Origin: Rubrobacter sp.
GTDB lineage: Bacteria > Actinomycetota > Rubrobacteria > Rubrobacterales > Rubrobacteraceae
Direction: 5' to 3'
Length of the DNA stretch: 6,805 bases
Assembly (NCBI GenBank): GCA_013815575.1
Contig: JACDFX010000094.1
Coordinates: 1 to 6,805, forward strand
Of this stretch, positions 5,230 to 6,805 are shown one piece after another. Positions within the stretch are counted from its first letter, which is position 1, and each line of letters begins with the position of its first letter. The notes under the pieces were generated by a model that did not search any database, was not told where the DNA came from, and saw only the letters and a program-made list of their open reading frames with translations. A program made the translations under genes and the position numbers.

Positions 5230-6057
5230 TTACCGGCGCGTGCCCGCGGCGAAGAAGACGGCGCCGTGGGTCACCAGGGGGTCCGGTTCGAAGCCGGCGG
5301 CGTCGAGCATGCCACCCAGTTCTTCCGGGGCGAAGAACTGGATGCCTCCGGTGGAGAGGAAGCGCTGGAGGCGGCGTCCGTTGGTAGTCCCGGCCTCGAG
5401 GATGCCCATGACGGCGAGGCGGGAGCCGGGTTGGAGTACGCGGTGGGTCTCGCGCAGGACGCGGGCCGGGTCGCCGAGCTCGTTCAGGGTGCCGCCGCAG
5501 ACCGCGCCGCTCATGCAGGCGTCGGCGAAGGGGAGGGAGGCCGCGTCGGCCCGGACGAGGGAGGGGGCGACGTCCTCCTTTCGGGAGAGGCGGGAGGCCT
5601 CTTTGAGCATGGAGGGGGAGATGTCCACCCCGATCACATCCCCGGCGGCGCCCAAAGCGCGGGCGAGGTTGCGGGTGTAGAGGCCCGCGGAGCAGCCGAG
5701 GTCCAGGTAGAGGCCGCCTCGTTGGAGGCCGACTTTCTCTGCGATGATCCCCAGCTCGCGCCCGTTTGGAAAGTCTTCCCCGGTTAGCAGGTTCAGGGAC
5801 CGGACCCGCCACAGCGGCTCGTAGCCGCGCCCCGCACCGGGGAGGAAGTTGGTCAAGTTCGCCACGTTGTCCCCGCCGAGTTGTCCCTTGAGCAGGTCCA
5901 GGTAGCCGTTCTTTACGGGGTACGTCTCGCCGGTGGCGGGGAGGCGGGTGGTGCCGGAGAGTACGACGCCGCCCTCTTCGACCCCTTCGTCGTAGACGAG
6001 GCCCGGCTCGTCCGACGGGCGGGGCCGGACGAGGGGCAGGAGGGAGCGGCGGAACAT
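5230..6057 (-). CDS. Class I SAM-dependent methyltransferase with a cysteine-less zinc-ribbon-like N-terminus
   Basis: The 275-aa protein has a Rossmann-type methyltransferase domain: motif I YLDLGCSAG (117-125) binds S-adenosylmethionine, GVDISPSML (143-151) carries the acidic residue that contacts the ribose, RADAASLPFADA (169-180) is motif III/IV-like, and RETHRVLQPGSRLAV (202-216) gives the usual post-motif strand. This is a Methyltransf_11/UbiE-like pattern; the acceptor is unknown. The first 60 residues look like the Trm112/zinc-ribbon-like N-terminus of many methyltransferases, ending in YPVKNGYLDLL (46-56), but have no cysteine. The overall plan resembles cyanobacterial and plant plastid methyltransferases of uncertain substrate. 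The ATG directly follows the TAG of the flavin reductase gene with no gap and no clear ribosome binding site, so translation is probably coupled. Lipid or quinone methylation is possible but not shown. Confidence 0.92.
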   Translation of the reverse strand: MFRRSLLPLVRPRPSDEPGLVYDEGVEEGGVVLSGTTRLPATGETYPVKNGYLDLLKGQLGGDNVANLTNFLPGAGRGYEPLWRVRSLNLLTGEDFPNGRELGIIAEKVGLQRGGLYLDLGCSAGLYTRNLARALGAAGDVIGVDISPSMLKEASRLSRKEDVAPSLVRADAASLPFADACMSGAVCGGTLNELGDPARVLRETHRVLQPGSRLAVMGILEAGTTNGRRLQRFLSTGGIQFFAPEELGGMLDAAGFEPDPLVTHGAVFFAAGTRR

Positions 6058-6684
6058 CTAGCGCCGGCTTCGGCGGCCGATGCGGGCGTCGAAGCCCCTG
6101 ACGGAGTCCATAAAGGCCCCCGTGTCTCCAGCCCGAGCCCTGGAAGAGAGCGTGGGATAGTCCCCCTCGTGGAAGACGAGCGGGCCCTTGCGGGTGTCGC
6201 CGAGCTTCACCTCAACGACGCGCCCCAGGAAGAGGTCGTGGTCGCCCCCGGCGTAGACCTCGGCAACCTCGCACTCGATGGCGGCGAGGGCCCCCGCGGC
6301 GAGCGGGTCGCCCGTCGAGCCGTACCCGCCGCCGAGCGAGCCCTCCGCCTGCAGGCCGCTGGACCGCTCCGGCGAGGAGAAGAGCCTGGAGAGGCCCTCC
6401 TGGTCGTCCGCGAGCAGGCTCACGGCGAAGTGGCCCTTCTCCCGGATGCGGCCGTTAAGGCGGGCGTCTTTGTGTACGCTCACCAGAAAGAGCAGTGGAT
6501 CGAGTGAGACCGACATCACGGCGTTCGCGGTCATACCCTCCGCCCGCTCCCCGCGCCCGCTGGTCACCACCGTGACCCCGGTCGGGTAGTGCCCCATGGC
6601 CTTCCTGAGCGCGTCGGCGTCCGCCCCGAGGGTCTCCCAGGAGTTCTCCCCTATCTTCTCTCCGTGACGGCCTTCGGGCGGCAT
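6058..6684 (-). CDS. Flavin reductase-like FMN-binding split-barrel protein
   Basis: From the ATG at 6684 the protein has 208 residues, normal for the flavin reductase (DIM6/NTAB) family. LRKAMGHYPTGVTVVTS (26-42), GMTANAVMSVSLDPLLFLVSV (50-70, flavin-binding core), HKDARLNGRIREKGHFAVSLL (71-91) and GDHDLFLGRVVEVKLGD (147-163) follow the family pattern in order. Such proteins bind FMN or FAD and usually reduce it with NAD(P)H for a partner oxygenase, or act as flavoproteins themselves. No partner monooxygenase lies in this window. AAGGGA-like sequence about 7 nt before the ATG supports this start; an open frame continues upstream to 6780, but that part is Arg/Gly-rich and lacks family similarity. 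It is followed without a gap by a methyltransferase gene, so the two probably act in one pathway or at least share expression. Confidence 0.93.
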   Translation of the reverse strand: MPPEGRHGEKIGENSWETLGADADALRKAMGHYPTGVTVVTSGRGERAEGMTANAVMSVSLDPLLFLVSVHKDARLNGRIREKGHFAVSLLADDQEGLSRLFSSPERSSGLQAEGSLGGGYGSTGDPLAAGALAAIECEVAEVYAGGDHDLFLGRVVEVKLGDTRKGPLVFHEGDYPTLSSRARAGDTGAFMDSVRGFDARIGRRSRR

Positions 6685-6716
6685 CCCTGTTCCCTTCTCT
6701 TCTTCCGGGCTTCTGG

Positions 6717-6745
6717 AGGCTACTACGCGCCGGCCCCACCCACAA
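6717..6745 (-). promoter_or_regulatory. Weak candidate promoter of the flavin reductase-methyltransferase operon
   Basis: On the minus strand TTGTGG (6745-6740) stands 17 bp before TAGCCT (6722-6717), which keeps the TTG and TAnnnT cores of a sigma-70-type promoter. Its transcript would start about 25 nt before the ATG at 6684. The match is only partial, and no better pair was seen in 6685-6805, a stretch with no other gene that I can support. Confidence 0.25.
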
Positions 6746-6805
6746 GGGACCCGTCCGCAGGCTGTTCTTCCGGCCACCACCGCCGCACGGTCGCCGCGTC
6801 CGACC

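Noticed and set aside
6685..6780. N-terminal extension of the flavin reductase to 6780
   Set aside because: The added residues are Arg/Gly-rich without family similarity, while the ATG at 6684 has a plausible ribosome binding site and gives the normal length.

Overview
This is a high-GC, densely packed bacterial chromosomal window. It uses GTG and TTG starts freely, has strong GGAGG-type ribosome binding sites, and shows ATA and AGG codons despite the high GC. A PASTA-domain Ser/Thr kinase together with an MSMEG_2256-type (probably F420-dependent) luciferase-like oxidoreductase points to an actinobacterium. My best guess is a deep-branching lineage such as Rubrobacter or a relative, but that is an inference, not a proof. 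I see no mobile element, CRISPR array, rRNA or tRNA.

Layout. The left block (1-3090) is on the minus strand. It holds a two-PASTA membrane Ser/Thr protein kinase, then a zinc-independent NAD(P)H:quinone oxidoreductase, then (1 bp after the quinone reductase stop) the start of an LLM-family oxidoreductase that runs off the window. A 254-bp divergent spacer (3091-3344) separates it from a plus-strand block (3345-5224): a 179-aa protein of unknown function, ribokinase (rbsK) and D-ribose pyranase (rbsD). The two ribose genes overlap by 4 bp. The right block (5230-6684) is again on the minus strand. It holds a flavin-reductase-like protein followed with no gap by a class I SAM-dependent methyltransferase, and it converges on rbsD with only 5 bp between the stop codons.

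How the genes work together. RbsD converts beta-pyranose to beta-furanose ribose and RbsK phosphorylates ribose to ribose-5-phosphate, so this pair is a minimal ribose-use module without a local transporter. The kinase is likely a cell-envelope sensor. The quinone reductase and the LLM enzyme form a redox pair, and the flavin reductase and methyltransferase form a translationally coupled pair; substrates are unknown for both pairs. No gene here is an obviously novel defence or biosynthetic system. The features that are not routine are the uncharacterised 179-aa protein beside the kinase, which carries two strong inverted repeats inside its coding sequence; a matched pair of TAGAAT boxes 40 nt upstream of two minus-strand genes; a 12-bp tandem repeat in the kinase's extracellular tail; and a methyltransferase whose N-terminal zinc-ribbon-like region has no cysteines.
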